Assembly: GCA_021773035.1 (NCBI GenBank)
Contig: JAJFKU010000024.1
Location: forward strand, 40,883-104,882
Direction of reading: 5' to 3'
DNA length: 64,000 nucleotides
Source of the DNA: Woeseiaceae bacterium
Lineage (GTDB): Bacteria; Pseudomonadota; Gammaproteobacteria; Steroidobacterales; Woeseiaceae
The notes under the pieces are model-generated. The model did no database searches, was not told the DNA's origin, and worked only from the letters and a program-made list of their open reading frames with translations. The first letter of the stretch is position 1, and each line of letters opens with the position of its first letter. Below, one piece after another: positions 17,688-27,900 of the stretch. Both the position numbers and the translations under genes were made by a program.

Positions 17688-18512
17688 CTAAAGCCGCGGT
17701 AACCACATGCCCATGGTCGCCGCGAAAATACCGACTCCCATGGCTGCAGTGAAAACCAGCAGCGTAGCCGCCGTTGCTACCCTGAGAATATCGCTGCTCG
17801 ATTTCTGCGCCCGCAGGTAGAGTTCGAGTATCGCCAGCGGCAGTAAATACTGGCCGAAGCTCCAGAACACTATGAACGGTCCGCTGAAGGTTTCGAAGTC
17901 GACCCCCAGTCCACCGGTCATGAACACCCAGCCCATCAGGCCAACGCGAAAAAACCAGACGCCGCTGGCGACCAGAAACAGACGCAGTGCCCAGCGTCGG
18001 TGTTGCCCGATATCCCGCCTTATGGCATAGGTGACGGCGATAGCGGCAAAGGTAATAATCAGTACGCCGTCCAGGGAAATAGCGACTTCGTTCAGCGTTC
18101 CACCGATCGTGCCGCGGTTCAATATCATGAAGAGACCCGCAACGCTGGTCGCAACGGCCGCCAGGACATAGCTTCGGCCGAGCCAGCGATGCATAGCCGG
18201 AAAGCGCTGACGAATTGCCGGGATCAACTGCAGTGGGCCGCCACCGATTACTATGGCGGCCAGCAGCAAGTGGGCGACGACAGCTGCGTTACCGAGCGTT
18301 TCCCCCTCGATAAAACCGTTGGGAAGATGTGTCCCGCTCAACGCCTCGGTACCGCCGCCAGCCAGCAACAAACCGTAGTAAGCGACGATATAGATCAGAA
18401 ACAGCAGCTGTCCCGCGAATGCGATGCAAAACCAGAGTCTTGCGCTACCCGTCAAAATCTGTGCCGCCGATACCCGTCCCCTGGTGGATACGGCGGCTGC
18501 GCTTTGTGACAT
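17688..18512 (-). CDS. DUF2306 family membrane protein
   Basis: The ATG at 18512 has an AGGAG site 9 bases upstream and gives 274 residues. Seven or so hydrophobic helices are visible, with a conserved-looking HRWLGRSYVL and GQHRRWALRLFL between helices, the histidine-arginine pairs characteristic of DUF2306 membrane proteins (possibly heme-binding, not proven). It is divergent from the broken histidine kinase, 182 bp away, and convergent with the lipoprotein gene. No enzymatic role is known to me. Confidence 0.75.
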   Translation of the reverse strand: MSQSAAAVSTRGRVSAAQILTGSARLWFCIAFAGQLLFLIYIVAYYGLLLAGGGTEALSGTHLPNGFIEGETLGNAAVVAHLLLAAIVIGGGPLQLIPAIRQRFPAMHRWLGRSYVLAAVATSVAGLFMILNRGTIGGTLNEVAISLDGVLIITFAAIAVTYAIRRDIGQHRRWALRLFLVASGVWFFRVGLMGWVFMTGGLGVDFETFSGPFIVFWSFGQYLLPLAILELYLRAQKSSSDILRVATAATLLVFTAAMGVGIFAATMGMWLPRL

Positions 18513-18694
18513 TCGATTGCTCCTGTGTTCGCAATGGCACAGGCTACAAAACGTGTATCTGTGAGGCATCCGCCGGGAGGATGATTTCATGCTCCAACCG
18601 ATGGCGGAGGGCGTGGCGCTTACAAACGCGCACAATAGTCGTGGCACAGAATGAGGTGACAGTCATCGGCAGGATCAACTACAGTGCAGCGACG

Positions 18695-19730
18695 ATGTCT
18701 TCGCACTCGTCTCAATCCGGCCCGACACTTGACTGGCAGCCGTTACGTGGCCCGTTCAGTCGCTGGCCACGCACGGCCGACACCGTTCTGGCGTTGGTTT
18801 CTTTGTCGCTGACCGTGTCCATGTGGTACTCGGACACCGTGATGGCTGAAGTCTCGCCCGGTGCAAAGTTCGCGGCGATGGTGATGTTCCTGATTGGCAA
18901 CCTGGCGCTTATCTGGCGCCGAAGCGCTCCGTTCGTCGTGCATGGCGTCGCCGTTTTGATTTCCGCCATTGCTATCGCCGCAAACTTCGCAGGCGGCCCG
19001 ATCTTTGCGCTGTCGATTTCGCTGTACAGCCTTGGCTGCTATGAGCCGAAAGACAAGCGGAGTTTTCTCGGTGCAGGTGCAGCGGTCGCGCTGTTGGCAG
19101 TCGAGGGTCTGCTGCTTAGCGCGCCGGGTTCGAGAGATTTTACCAGCCTGGTTTTGGCATTGCTGATCTGGTACGTCGGGAGGCGTATACGATTTCGTGG
19201 CAATTATCTGCGTTTGCTGGAAGAGCGCGCCCTGCAACTCGAGCATCAGCAAAGCGCCGAGGCGACCGGCACTCAACGAACTGCGGCACCCGCTGGGTGT
19301 GTTACGTCCCGATGGCGTCACCGATGCCAGGCTTCCTCAGCCGGGTGTGAAGGACCTGCCGCGTCTCGTTGCGGAACTCTGCAACGCCGGACTGGCCGTG
19401 TCCGCAGACATCGCGTCGGACCTCCCTTCGCTGCCTGCCAGAGTCGATCTGTCGGTTTACCGCATCGTCCAGGAGGCGCTGACCAACGTAATGAAACATG
19501 CGGGAGCGGATGCAACCGTCAGGGTCTCGGTTTCGTCCGACGGGCGACGAATTCTGGTCGAGGTCGAAAACAACCGCGTTGCTGCTGTTACCCTGCCGGG
19601 ATCCGGCCACGGTATTGTCGGCATGCGTGAACGTGCGCAGATTCTTGGCGGATCATTGCAGGCGGGTACAACGGCAAGTGGTGAATTCAGGGTCAGGGCA
19701 ACACTACCGATCGGGGAAGCTAAGTCATGA
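18695..19730 (+). pseudogene. Histidine kinase with deleted phosphoacceptor domain
   Basis: The first frame, from an ATG at 18695, encodes an N-terminal part with several membrane helices (LALVSLSLTVSMWY onward) and the start of a coiled linker, LLEERALQLEHQQSAEA, ending near 19264. The second frame picks up at about 19266 as PALNELRHPLGVLRPDG and goes on through a HATPase domain, with YRIVQEALTNVMKHAG (N box) and GHGIVGMRERAQILGG (G box), to a TGA at 19728. In intact NarL-type kinases about 60-65 residues with the ERxRIARELHD phosphoacceptor histidine lie between these segments. They are missing here and the frame is shifted, so the kinase cannot autophosphorylate. Its stop overlaps the response regulator start. 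Confidence 0.75.
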
Positions 19731-20396
19731 GCATTCGAGTGGCGGTCATCGACGACCAGGTGCTGGTTCGAAGCGGTTTTTCGATGATACTGGAGAGTGA
19801 GGACGATATTTCCGTGGTTGCGCAAGGGGCGACAGGTTTGGAGGCGGTTGCTATCGCAAGTAACGAGCCGCTCGACGTCATGTTGATGGATATTCGCATG
19901 CCGGAGCTGGACGGTCTCGAAGCGACCCGGGTTATTCTCGGGGAGCACGAGCGGCCCGTGCGCATTATCGTTTTGACTACGTTTGACCCGGATGAGCACA
20001 TCTATCAGGCGCTGCGTGCGGGTGCCAGCGGCTTTCTGCTCAAGGACACGCCGCCACATGAGCTCGTCAGTGCAATACGGTCGGTCTCCGCCGGCGGTGC
20101 CTTGCGCTCACCGTCGATAACGCGCCGCCTGATCGGGCCGCTTTGCAGGCCGGCTCGCGACAGACACAGCGCGTGCAGCAGCGCTCGAGAACCTGACACA
20201 GCGTGAGCGTGAGGTATTGGCAGCGCTCGCCCGGGGGCTGAGTAATACGGAAATCGCAGAGCAGCTTTTTATCGGTGCTGCGACAGTAAAATCTCACGTG
20301 TCCAGCGTTTTGTCGAAACTCAGTCTTCGCGATCGCGCACAAGCCGTGGCTTTCGCCTACGAGAGCGGACTCGTTTCCGCCGGCGATAACACATAA
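19727..20396 (+). pseudogene. NarL/LuxR response regulator with a one-base frameshift
   Basis: The first frame encodes a full receiver domain, with VAVIDDQVLVRSG, the phosphoacceptor in VMLMDIRMPELDG (Asp), the TTF switch and a KDTPPHEL segment. After ITRRLIG it leaves the family sequence and ends at 20206. One extra base in the GGG at 20135-20137 explains this: dropping it restores RFAGRL, then [20 protein letters not shown] and [17 protein letters not shown], a LuxR helix-turn-helix, to a TAA at 20394-20396. The true gene was thus about 222 residues. A sequencing error in the short G run is possible for this gene alone, but its partner kinase is also broken. ATGA overlap with the kinase shows they were an operon. 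Confidence 0.8.
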
Positions 20397-20416
20397 AGGG
20401 CTCTGACCCCTTTTAT

Positions 20417-21604
20417 CTAGAGTTCGCGCAGTGCCTGGGCTACCGGCAGTCTCGCCGCCCTGATCGCCGGAAAGAAGCCGCCGACGACACCGATGAGCAG
20501 CGCGGCCTGCAATCCCTGTATTAACAAATCGGGGGTCACAGCAAAATCAAACACGACCTGGCTGAAGCTTGGTCCGTTGAGTGTTGATACCTGGAAACCG
20601 TTGAATACCAGGAAGGCGATCGCACCGCCGACGATTCCGCCAAGCAACGCCAACAGCGTCGACTCGACAATCGTCGAGACGAGTACCGAAAACGGACCGA
20701 AGCCCAGCGCGCGGAGTGTTGCGATTTCCTTGCCGCGAACGGAAACGGACGAGTACATGGAGTTCAGGGCACCGAAGATGGCGCCTATCGCCATAAGAAT
20801 CGTCAACGGGTAGCCAACCATGCGAATGAACTTGCTGAGTCCCTCGGCCTGGGTCGAGTAATACTCACGCTCACTTAGCACATCGGGATCAATTCGCGGA
20901 TCGTCTTTCAGGTTTTGCGCAAGTATCGCGAGACTATCCTCGCTCTCGAGTTTTACGCGCACCGACTGGAAAGAGTTACCGCGGCGGTAGGCACCCTGCA
21001 GTACGCGTACGTCCGTCCAGAGTTCGGATTCGGAAACGCTGCCGCCGGCTTCGAACGTACCGACAATTTCCCATTCAGTCTGGCCAAAGCGGATCTTCGA
21101 GCCCAGGTCGAGGCCCACAAACTCCTGCTGTGCCGAGCGACCGACGACGATCTCGTTCTTGCCGGGCTCGAATCGACGTCCTTCGGCCAGGGTCACGTTC
21201 TTGCGTACGTCAAAGCCGCCTGCCTGGATGCCGCGGAACGGTACATTGGCATCCGTATTGGTTGAGCGTTTCTTTACGTCGACGATAACGTAGAGCTCTG
21301 CCGACATTACCGTAGCATCACCTTCTTTCAGTACGCCGGGTGCGTTCGCAACGATCAGCGTTTGCTCGTTGCTAAGGCCGCTGTTCAACTCGGACGTAGA
21401 ACCACTTCGCATGATGATTGCCGTATCGTCGGACCCGGCTGACAGCATGGTGCGTTCGAAACCCTTCGCCATGGACAGCACGGCAGCAAATACCAGCACG
21501 ACGGCGGCAACACCGATGACCGCGACAATCGAGGAGGCGAGGCGCTGCGGCAGATTGGCCAGGTTCAGCCAGGTTACGGCGAAGATCTGTTTGATAGTTC
21601 GCAT
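20417..21604 (-). CDS. ABC transporter permease, MacB/FtsX type
   Basis: The 395-residue protein has one N-terminal membrane helix (ASSIVAVIGVAAVVLVFAAV), a large periplasmic domain up to about residue 255, and three C-terminal helices. EIATLRALGFGPFSVL is the conserved cytoplasmic loop of FtsX-like permeases that contacts the ATPase. A short GGGIVGG-like glycine stretch and the final AARLPVAQALREL are typical of the family. It is the last gene of a four-gene set: adaptor, ATPase, and two permeases. A heteromeric pair with the permease at 21616 is likely, exporting a substrate that cannot be named. Confidence 0.88.
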   Translation of the reverse strand: MRTIKQIFAVTWLNLANLPQRLASSIVAVIGVAAVVLVFAAVLSMAKGFERTMLSAGSDDTAIIMRSGSTSELNSGLSNEQTLIVANAPGVLKEGDATVMSAELYVIVDVKKRSTNTDANVPFRGIQAGGFDVRKNVTLAEGRRFEPGKNEIVVGRSAQQEFVGLDLGSKIRFGQTEWEIVGTFEAGGSVSESELWTDVRVLQGAYRRGNSFQSVRVKLESEDSLAILAQNLKDDPRIDPDVLSEREYYSTQAEGLSKFIRMVGYPLTILMAIGAIFGALNSMYSSVSVRGKEIATLRALGFGPFSVLVSTIVESTLLALLGGIVGGAIAFLVFNGFQVSTLNGPSFSQVVFDFAVTPDLLIQGLQAALLIGVVGGFFPAIRAARLPVAQALREL

Positions 21605-21615
21605 ACGAAAGGCTC

Positions 21616-22773
21616 CTATGCCTTAGCCAGCGCGTCGACGATGGACAGGCGCATGGCTTTCAGCGCCGGAAAAATGCCGGCGACGATACCAGCAGCGAGC
21701 ATGATGGCGAGAGCCGTCACCGCAGCGCCCGGTGAGAGAAAGACGCCCGGCAGGAACGCCCCCATGGCCTGGCTTACGCCCTGCACCACCAGCCAGCCAA
21801 ACCCAAGGCCCAGCAACCCGCCCATCAGCATGATCAGAACCGACTCCGAAAGTACGATCCCGAGTACGCTGCCGTTCGAAAAGCCGAGTGTCTTCAACAC
21901 GGCGAGTTCGGAAATACGCTCCCGAACCGACTGCGACATGGTGTTTCCGGACACCAGTAGCAGGGTAAAGAAGACGGCGCCGAGAATCAGCGTGACGATC
22001 AGAGCAATATTGCCGAACTGTTTCGCGAACGACTGTGCAAACGCCGCTTCGGTGCTGGTCTTCGTTTCGCTTGGCGAATTGGCAAACTGCGCGTCGATGG
22101 CGTTGGCCACCTGTACCGGGTCGGCGCCCGGCTTCACGCGCAGTATGTACCAGCCGACCGAGCCCTGGCCGAAGGCGCGAGCCTCGTCGAAATAGTCGTA
22201 GTGAAATAGCATGAAGGCGCTGCTGCCACGCGGTTCGCTGCTTGAGAAGATACCTTCGATATCAAACTCCCAGGTTCGTCCGCCATCGGCCTTGGTCCAT
22301 ATCGTGGCCTGTAAGGGAATGCGGTCGCCAACTTCGATGCCGTAGGTTTCGGCGATTTCGCGGCCGATCACCGCGCCCGTGCGATTCTTTACCCAGGCAT
22401 CGAGTTGCTCCTGCGGCAGCTGCAGTTCGGGGTACATCGAAAAATACGAGTACGGGTCGGTAGGGAACTGACCGAACTGATTGCGCGGTTCCTGGTAATA
22501 GCCGCCGAACCATGACGCATGCGTGACCGACTGCACGCTGTCGGTAGACGCAATGCGATTAAGGTAGGACATAGGCAGCGTATTGATCAGCGAAACCTTG
22601 TCGATGACGATGAGTCGTTCGGCGTCGGCCACATCTTCGCCACCTTTGAATGCGTAGCTGATCGCAGCGAGCAGGGCGAACAGCAGGAAGGCCACGAATA
22701 TCGACAGAATCGTCAGCGAGGTGCGAATTTTCTTGCGCCAGACATTGCGCCATATCAGCCCGAAGTACTTCAC
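21616..22773 (-). CDS. ABC transporter permease, MacB/FtsX type
   Basis: The frame is open from 22959, inside the ATPase gene, but the GTG at 22773 is the likely start because it overlaps the ATPase stop codon (GTGA) and the protein then begins with [20 protein letters not shown], the usual start of such permeases. This gives 385 residues: one N-terminal helix, a periplasmic domain with an FNxEG-like 'DIEGIFSSSEPRGSSAF' strand, and three C-terminal helices. The loop ISELAVLKTLGFSNGSVLGI matches the ATPase contact loop. It probably forms a heterodimer with the product of the next gene. Confidence 0.88.
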   Translation of the reverse strand: MKYFGLIWRNVWRKKIRTSLTILSIFVAFLLFALLAAISYAFKGGEDVADAERLIVIDKVSLINTLPMSYLNRIASTDSVQSVTHASWFGGYYQEPRNQFGQFPTDPYSYFSMYPELQLPQEQLDAWVKNRTGAVIGREIAETYGIEVGDRIPLQATIWTKADGGRTWEFDIEGIFSSSEPRGSSAFMLFHYDYFDEARAFGQGSVGWYILRVKPGADPVQVANAIDAQFANSPSETKTSTEAAFAQSFAKQFGNIALIVTLILGAVFFTLLLVSGNTMSQSVRERISELAVLKTLGFSNGSVLGIVLSESVLIMLMGGLLGLGFGWLVVQGVSQAMGAFLPGVFLSPGAAVTALAIMLAAGIVAGIFPALKAMRLSIVDALAKA

Positions 22774-23462
22774 GCGGTTTCCTCCCGCGCCTCGAGCTTG
22801 CCCTTGTCGCACATCAGCGTGCGTTTCGCATAACCGGCCGCCTGCGCATCGTGCGTTACCATGACGATAGTCTTGCCGTGTTCGCGGTTCAGGGTTTGCA
22901 GCAGATTCAGAATCTCGTCTGCCGTTTCGCGGTCGAGGTCGCCGGTCGGTTCGTCGCAAAGCAGCAGGGACGGGTCGGAGACGATCGCACGCGCGATAGC
23001 GACGCGCTGTTCCTGGCCGCCCGAGAGTTCGCGCGGCCGGTGGTTGGCGCGCTCGGCAAGGCCCACAATTTCCAACGCGATGGATGCCCGCTTGGCACGT
23101 TCCTTCGCACTGAAATTCGTCAGCAACAACGGCAATTCGACGTTCTTCTGGGCGCTAAGAACAGGCAGCAGGTTATAGAACTGAAAGATGAAGCCAACGT
23201 GTGTCGAGCGCCAGTTCGAAAGCTGGCTGTTCGACAGCGAAGACAGCACCGCATCGCCGACTTTGACGCTGCCGCTGGTCGGCTTGTCCAGGCCGCCGAG
23301 CAGATTCAGGAGCGTGGTTTTTCCCGATCCGGACGGCCCCATGATTGCGAGGAAGTCGCCGTCGGGAATGTCGAGGTCCAGCTCGTGCAGTACTTCGACC
23401 TTCTCCTTACCCTTTTGATAGGTACGGCTGACGCCGCGCAGTTCTGCAAGTACATCACTCAT
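22770..23462 (-). CDS. ABC transporter ATP-binding protein, MacB/LolD type
   Basis: This 230-residue ATPase powers the export system. It has Walker [17 protein letters not shown] near residue 41, the Q loop [12 protein letters not shown] near 92, the signature [14 protein letters not shown] near 143, Walker [13 protein letters not shown] near 160, and the H loop VTHD near 200. The small GxT insert expected of MacB/LolD ATPases is present around [10 protein letters not shown]. The order adaptor, ATPase, permease, permease with short or overlapping junctions indicates one operon. Confidence 0.93.
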   Translation of the reverse strand: MSDVLAELRGVSRTYQKGKEKVEVLHELDLDIPDGDFLAIMGPSGSGKTTLLNLLGGLDKPTSGSVKVGDAVLSSLSNSQLSNWRSTHVGFIFQFYNLLPVLSAQKNVELPLLLTNFSAKERAKRASIALEIVGLAERANHRPRELSGGQEQRVAIARAIVSDPSLLLCDEPTGDLDRETADEILNLLQTLNREHGKTIVMVTHDAQAAGYAKRTLMCDKGKLEAREETA

Positions 23463-23475
23463 TTATTCAATCCTT

Positions 23476-24705
23476 TTATTCCGTTCTGATCGACTGCTGG
23501 TTGGAAAGCGGCGACTCTGCGCTGCGTACCACAGTATCCCCGACAACGAGGCCGTTCGTCACTAAAATCTGTGGGCGGTCCGTCGGCCCGCCGGGCACTA
23601 TGCTGCGACGCTCAACCTCGCCACCGCGAACCAGCCAGACGTAGTCTCCGTTCGCGTCGGATCGCAGCGCTGCGCCGGCAATCATAACGCCCTGGACTTC
23701 CCCGTCGCTAACGCCTGCCGCCGCAGCGCCGAGGAACGACACTTTGACGCCCATGTCCCGCAATACGCGACTGTCGAGTTCGAGAAAGCCGATACGTACT
23801 CGTACCGTTGCTTTTTGTCGGTCCGCCGTTGGCACGATTGCGATAACCTTCGCCGGAATGCGCCAGCTTGGGTAGGCATCGAGAAGGGCGGAAACACCCT
23901 GGCCTGCCACGACGCGCTGAATGTACGCCTCGTTTACGTCAACCTCGATCTCCAGCGAGTCGGTGTCGATGATCGTGCAGATACCGGTTCTCGTGAAACC
24001 GCCGCCGGCGGAAACGGGCGAGATCATCTCGCCGGGCTGGGCGTTCTTGCTGACGACCATGCCGGCAAACGGCGCCCTGATCGTCATGTTTGCCAAAGCA
24101 TCGAGTGCGAGTGCTACGCTGTGTTCGGCGACTTTGACGTTTTCGCGCCCCGTTACGAGCTGCGCCTCGAGCGTGTCGTAGGTGGCCTCGGCACTGTCGA
24201 GACTCGACGTGCTCACCAGTTTCCGGGCCGCAAGATCACGCAGCCGATCGCGTTCGAGGCGGGCGTTGCGAAGCTGTGCATCGATTTCCAGAAGAGAGGC
24301 TCGCGACGCGTCGGCCTGCGCCCGTGCGAGCGCGAGCTGCGCCCGCTGCGTCGTATCGTCCAGCGTGGCGACGATGCTGTCCTTCTCCACCCGCATGCCT
24401 TCCTCGATGAAAACCTCGAGGACTTTGCCGGTGACTTTTGACGAAACGGTGGTCTGGCGCCGGGCGACCACGTAGCCCGAGGCATCGAGTACGCTGTTTG
24501 CAGCCGCGACGCTGGGCGGTTTTCGCGCAACGTCGGTTTCGATGAGCACGCTGCCACGGCCACTCGGTACAAAGGTCCATAACAGCCAGCCGGCAATGAT
24601 CACGACCGCGGCAATGCTTACGGGCAGCAGCCAACTGCGCCCGCTCTCCGGCGGGGAGCTGCGGTCTATCTTTAGCTGGCTGATGCGATCAGCGGGTTCG
24701 GCCAT
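23476..24705 (-). CDS. Periplasmic adaptor (HlyD/MFP family) of the ABC efflux system
   Basis: The 409-residue protein has one N-terminal membrane helix (LLPVSIAAVVIIAGWLLWTF), then the lipoyl half-motif ending in VTGKVLEVFIEEG, a long helical hairpin with Arg/Ala-rich heptads (residues about 130-210, coiled coil), the second lipoyl half, and a beta-barrel region with AYIQRVVAGQGVSALLDAYP. This adaptor would join the inner-membrane ABC permeases to an outer-membrane channel. No TolC-like gene is seen in this window, so the channel must be encoded elsewhere. It is the first gene of the operon, divergent from the autotransporter. Confidence 0.88.
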   Translation of the reverse strand: MAEPADRISQLKIDRSSPPESGRSWLLPVSIAAVVIIAGWLLWTFVPSGRGSVLIETDVARKPPSVAAANSVLDASGYVVARRQTTVSSKVTGKVLEVFIEEGMRVEKDSIVATLDDTTQRAQLALARAQADASRASLLEIDAQLRNARLERDRLRDLAARKLVSTSSLDSAEATYDTLEAQLVTGRENVKVAEHSVALALDALANMTIRAPFAGMVVSKNAQPGEMISPVSAGGGFTRTGICTIIDTDSLEIEVDVNEAYIQRVVAGQGVSALLDAYPSWRIPAKVIAIVPTADRQKATVRVRIGFLELDSRVLRDMGVKVSFLGAAAAGVSDGEVQGVMIAGAALRSDANGDYVWLVRGGEVERRSIVPGGPTDRPQILVTNGLVVGDTVVRSAESPLSNQQSIRTE

Positions 24706-24911
24706 TCCTTATCCTTGTTGTGAGCCGTTCTGATGGTGGGCACGATGCTACCAAAAAATCGCGACTGTCCGGCCTTGCTTTCGCGAAACCTTCGTGGGCA
24801 AAAACTGAGAGTTTTGCCGCTACAGTAGACATGGAGCGCCTGAATTCTGCGATTTCAAACGGGTGGGCAGGCCAGGTCAGCGTTTTCGAAGCAATAAACC
24901 GGGGGATCCTG

Positions 24912-27900
24912 ATGATCCGAGATCACAGCAGCTTTTATCCAATATCGATTGCAGTCATAACGGCTGTACTCCTGTTTGCATCGTCAAACGTGCTGGCGCA
25001 GGATCCGACTCCGCGCGGCCCGGCGGTCGATATCGAAAACGGCGATCGCGGCGATAACGGCTCGGTTGGCGTTGGCATTGTCGGCGACGGCGGTGACGGC
25101 GAACGTGGCGACACCGGCCCGCCTGCGACAGTGATTTTCGATGGTACTGCTTCGAACCAGGAGATCGTCAGCGGGGCCTCGAATGCTCACGGCATCAACG
25201 CACAAAGCCGCGGCGGTCGTGGCGGCAACGGTGGTTTTGGCGTCGGTATCGTCGGCTTCGGCGGCGACGGCGGACGCGGCGGCCATGGCGGAACCGCGAC
25301 CGTTAACACCAATGGATCCATCACTACCACGGGCAATGGTGCACGCGGGATATTCGCCCGCAGCCGCGGCAACAACGGTGGCAGCGGCGGTGGTGCAGGC
25401 GGTATTGACGGCGAAGGCGGCGATGGTGGTTCGGGCGGTCGTGGCGGCACGGTTCGCATTACGGCACAGGGCGACATTTCCACGTCCGGCACGTCCGCCG
25501 ACGGAATGCTTGCGCTAAGCACCGGGGCAACGGGCGGTGCGGGTGGCTCCGGCGGTGGCATCGTCGGTATCGGTGGCGGCAGTTCCAGTGGCGGTGCCGG
25601 CGGTACGATTCGCATCGATAACGACGCAGCGATCGACACCAGCGGCAGAGATGCCCGCGGTATTGCCGCGCAGAGCATTGGTGGTTTTGGCGGTGGCGGC
25701 GGTTCCGGCGGTGGCATCGTTGGTATCGGCGGTCAGGGTTCAACAGGCGGTAACGGTGGATCGGTCACTGTCGTAAATCGCGGCACCGTTACGACCCGTG
25801 GCTCCAATGCCCAGGGCATTTTTGTCGAGTCTATCGGCGGCGGCGGTGGCAACGCAGGTGGCGCGGGCGGCGCGGTTTCACTCGGCGGCAGCGGCAACTC
25901 CGCCGGAAACGGCGGTAGTGCAACGGTCAGCAACGATGGCGATATCGTCACTGAGGGCTATCGCGCACGCGGAATTCTTGCACAGAGCATCGGCGGTGGC
26001 GGCGGTGATGGTGCCGGTTCCGGCGGCCTGGTATCGCTGGGCGGCGGTGGTGGCAGTGCCGGAGACGGCCGCACAGTCAGTGTGACCAACAATACAGGGG
26101 CCATCGTGACACAAGGCCCGATAGCCCACGGCATCCTTGCGCAGAGCATCGGTGGCGGCGGCGGCAGCGGCGCGGGATCGGGCGGCGCGGTTGCGATCGG
26201 TGGCAGCGGCAGCGGCGGCGGCGACGGTGGCCGCCTGTCGGTCACCAATAACGGCGAGATAACAACGAACGGTGTTGGTTCGCGAGGCATCCTTGCGCAG
26301 AGTATTGGTGGCGGCGGTGGCGACGGCGCGGGTTCCGGCGGTATTGTCGCGGTTGGCGGCAGCGGCAGCGGCTCGGGTGGTGGCGGCGAGGTAAACGTCA
26401 CTAACGGCGGCACGATCCGGACAACGGGCAGCAACGCTGACGGGCTGCCGCAGCTATTCGGCCTGCCCCGAATATTCGGTTTTACGTCGCACGGAATTCT
26501 GGCGCAGAGCATTGGCGGCGGCGGTGGCAGCGGTGCCGGTTCGGGCGGCGCAGTTTCAGTCGGTGGCCGCGGCAGTTCCAGCGGCGATGGTGGTCTGGTC
26601 ACCGTCAGCAATTCGGGCTCCATCAGTACCGCCGATGCACGTTCGCGCGGCATTTTTGTGCAGAGCATCGGCGGCGGCGGCGGTGATGGTGGTGGTTCCG
26701 GGGGGCTGATCTCCATTGGCGGATCGAGCAGTCGCACCGGTAACTCTGCAACCGTGACCGTGACCAATAGCGGTTCCATCTTTGCCGGGGGCGACGCTGC
26801 CCAGGCGATTTTCGCGCAAAGCGTCGGTGGTGGCGGCGGCGATGGCGGTGGTGCCGGTGGTTTGATTGCCATTGGCGGTAGCGGACAAGGTGGCGGCGAT
26901 GCCGGCGCCGTTGTGCTGGGTAATGACGGCGAACTCGAAACTGCCGGCAGTGATGCGAGTGCGATTTTGGCGCAAAGCGTGGGTGGCGGTGGCGGCAACG
27001 GCGGCGGCACCATCAGCGTCAGCGCTTTCGCCGGGTTTTCGCTGGGTGGCCGCGGCGGTGTTGGCGGCTCTAGCAACACGGTCGATATCACGAACGGCGG
27101 CGGTTCGATTACAACGGCAGGAGAGCGCTCGCACGGTATTCACGCACAGAGTGTCGGTGGTGGTGGTGGGAACGGCGGACACGCCGTGACCCTTACCGCC
27201 GGCGCCGGCGGCTCGGTCAGCCTGGCTGTGGGCGGTCGCGGTGCTGGTGCGGGTCACGGCAGGGCTGTTGATGTCGACAATGCCAGTGCGATTACGACAA
27301 GTGGTGACGACGCCAGCGGTATCCTCGCGCAGAGCATTGGTGGCGGTGGCGGTAACGGTGGCTTCAGCATTGCCGGTGCCGGCAGTGACGGCGTCGGTAT
27401 TGCCGCGACTTTCGGCGGCCTCGGCGGCGCGGGTGGCAATGGCAGCACCGTCGTACTGGACAATTCAGGCCTTGTCACAACGGCCGGTGACGGCTCTACA
27501 GGGATACTGGCGCAGAGTGTTGGCGGTGGCGGCGGCAACGGCGGGTTTCGCGTTGCTTTGGGCGGTGGTGGTGCCGGCGGCGGCGCGTTGAACCTCGGTG
27601 GCAGCGGCGGCTCGGCCGGTAACGCGGGCGTGGTGACGCTGACCGATACCGGCGCAGTGTCGACCGCCGGTAACGATGCACACGCGCTGTTCGCGCAAAG
27701 CATCGGCGGCGGCGGTGGCAACGGCAGTTTTGGTATTGCAGTGGGTATCGGCGGTACCGGTGCCGGCAGCATTAGTCTGGGTGCCAATGGCGGTGGTGGC
27801 GGTCACGGCGCTGACGTCAACGTCACCAGCAGCGGTATCTACCAGACACAGGGCAATCGCTCGTTCGGCGTTTTCGCGCAGAGCATCGGCGGCGGTGGCG

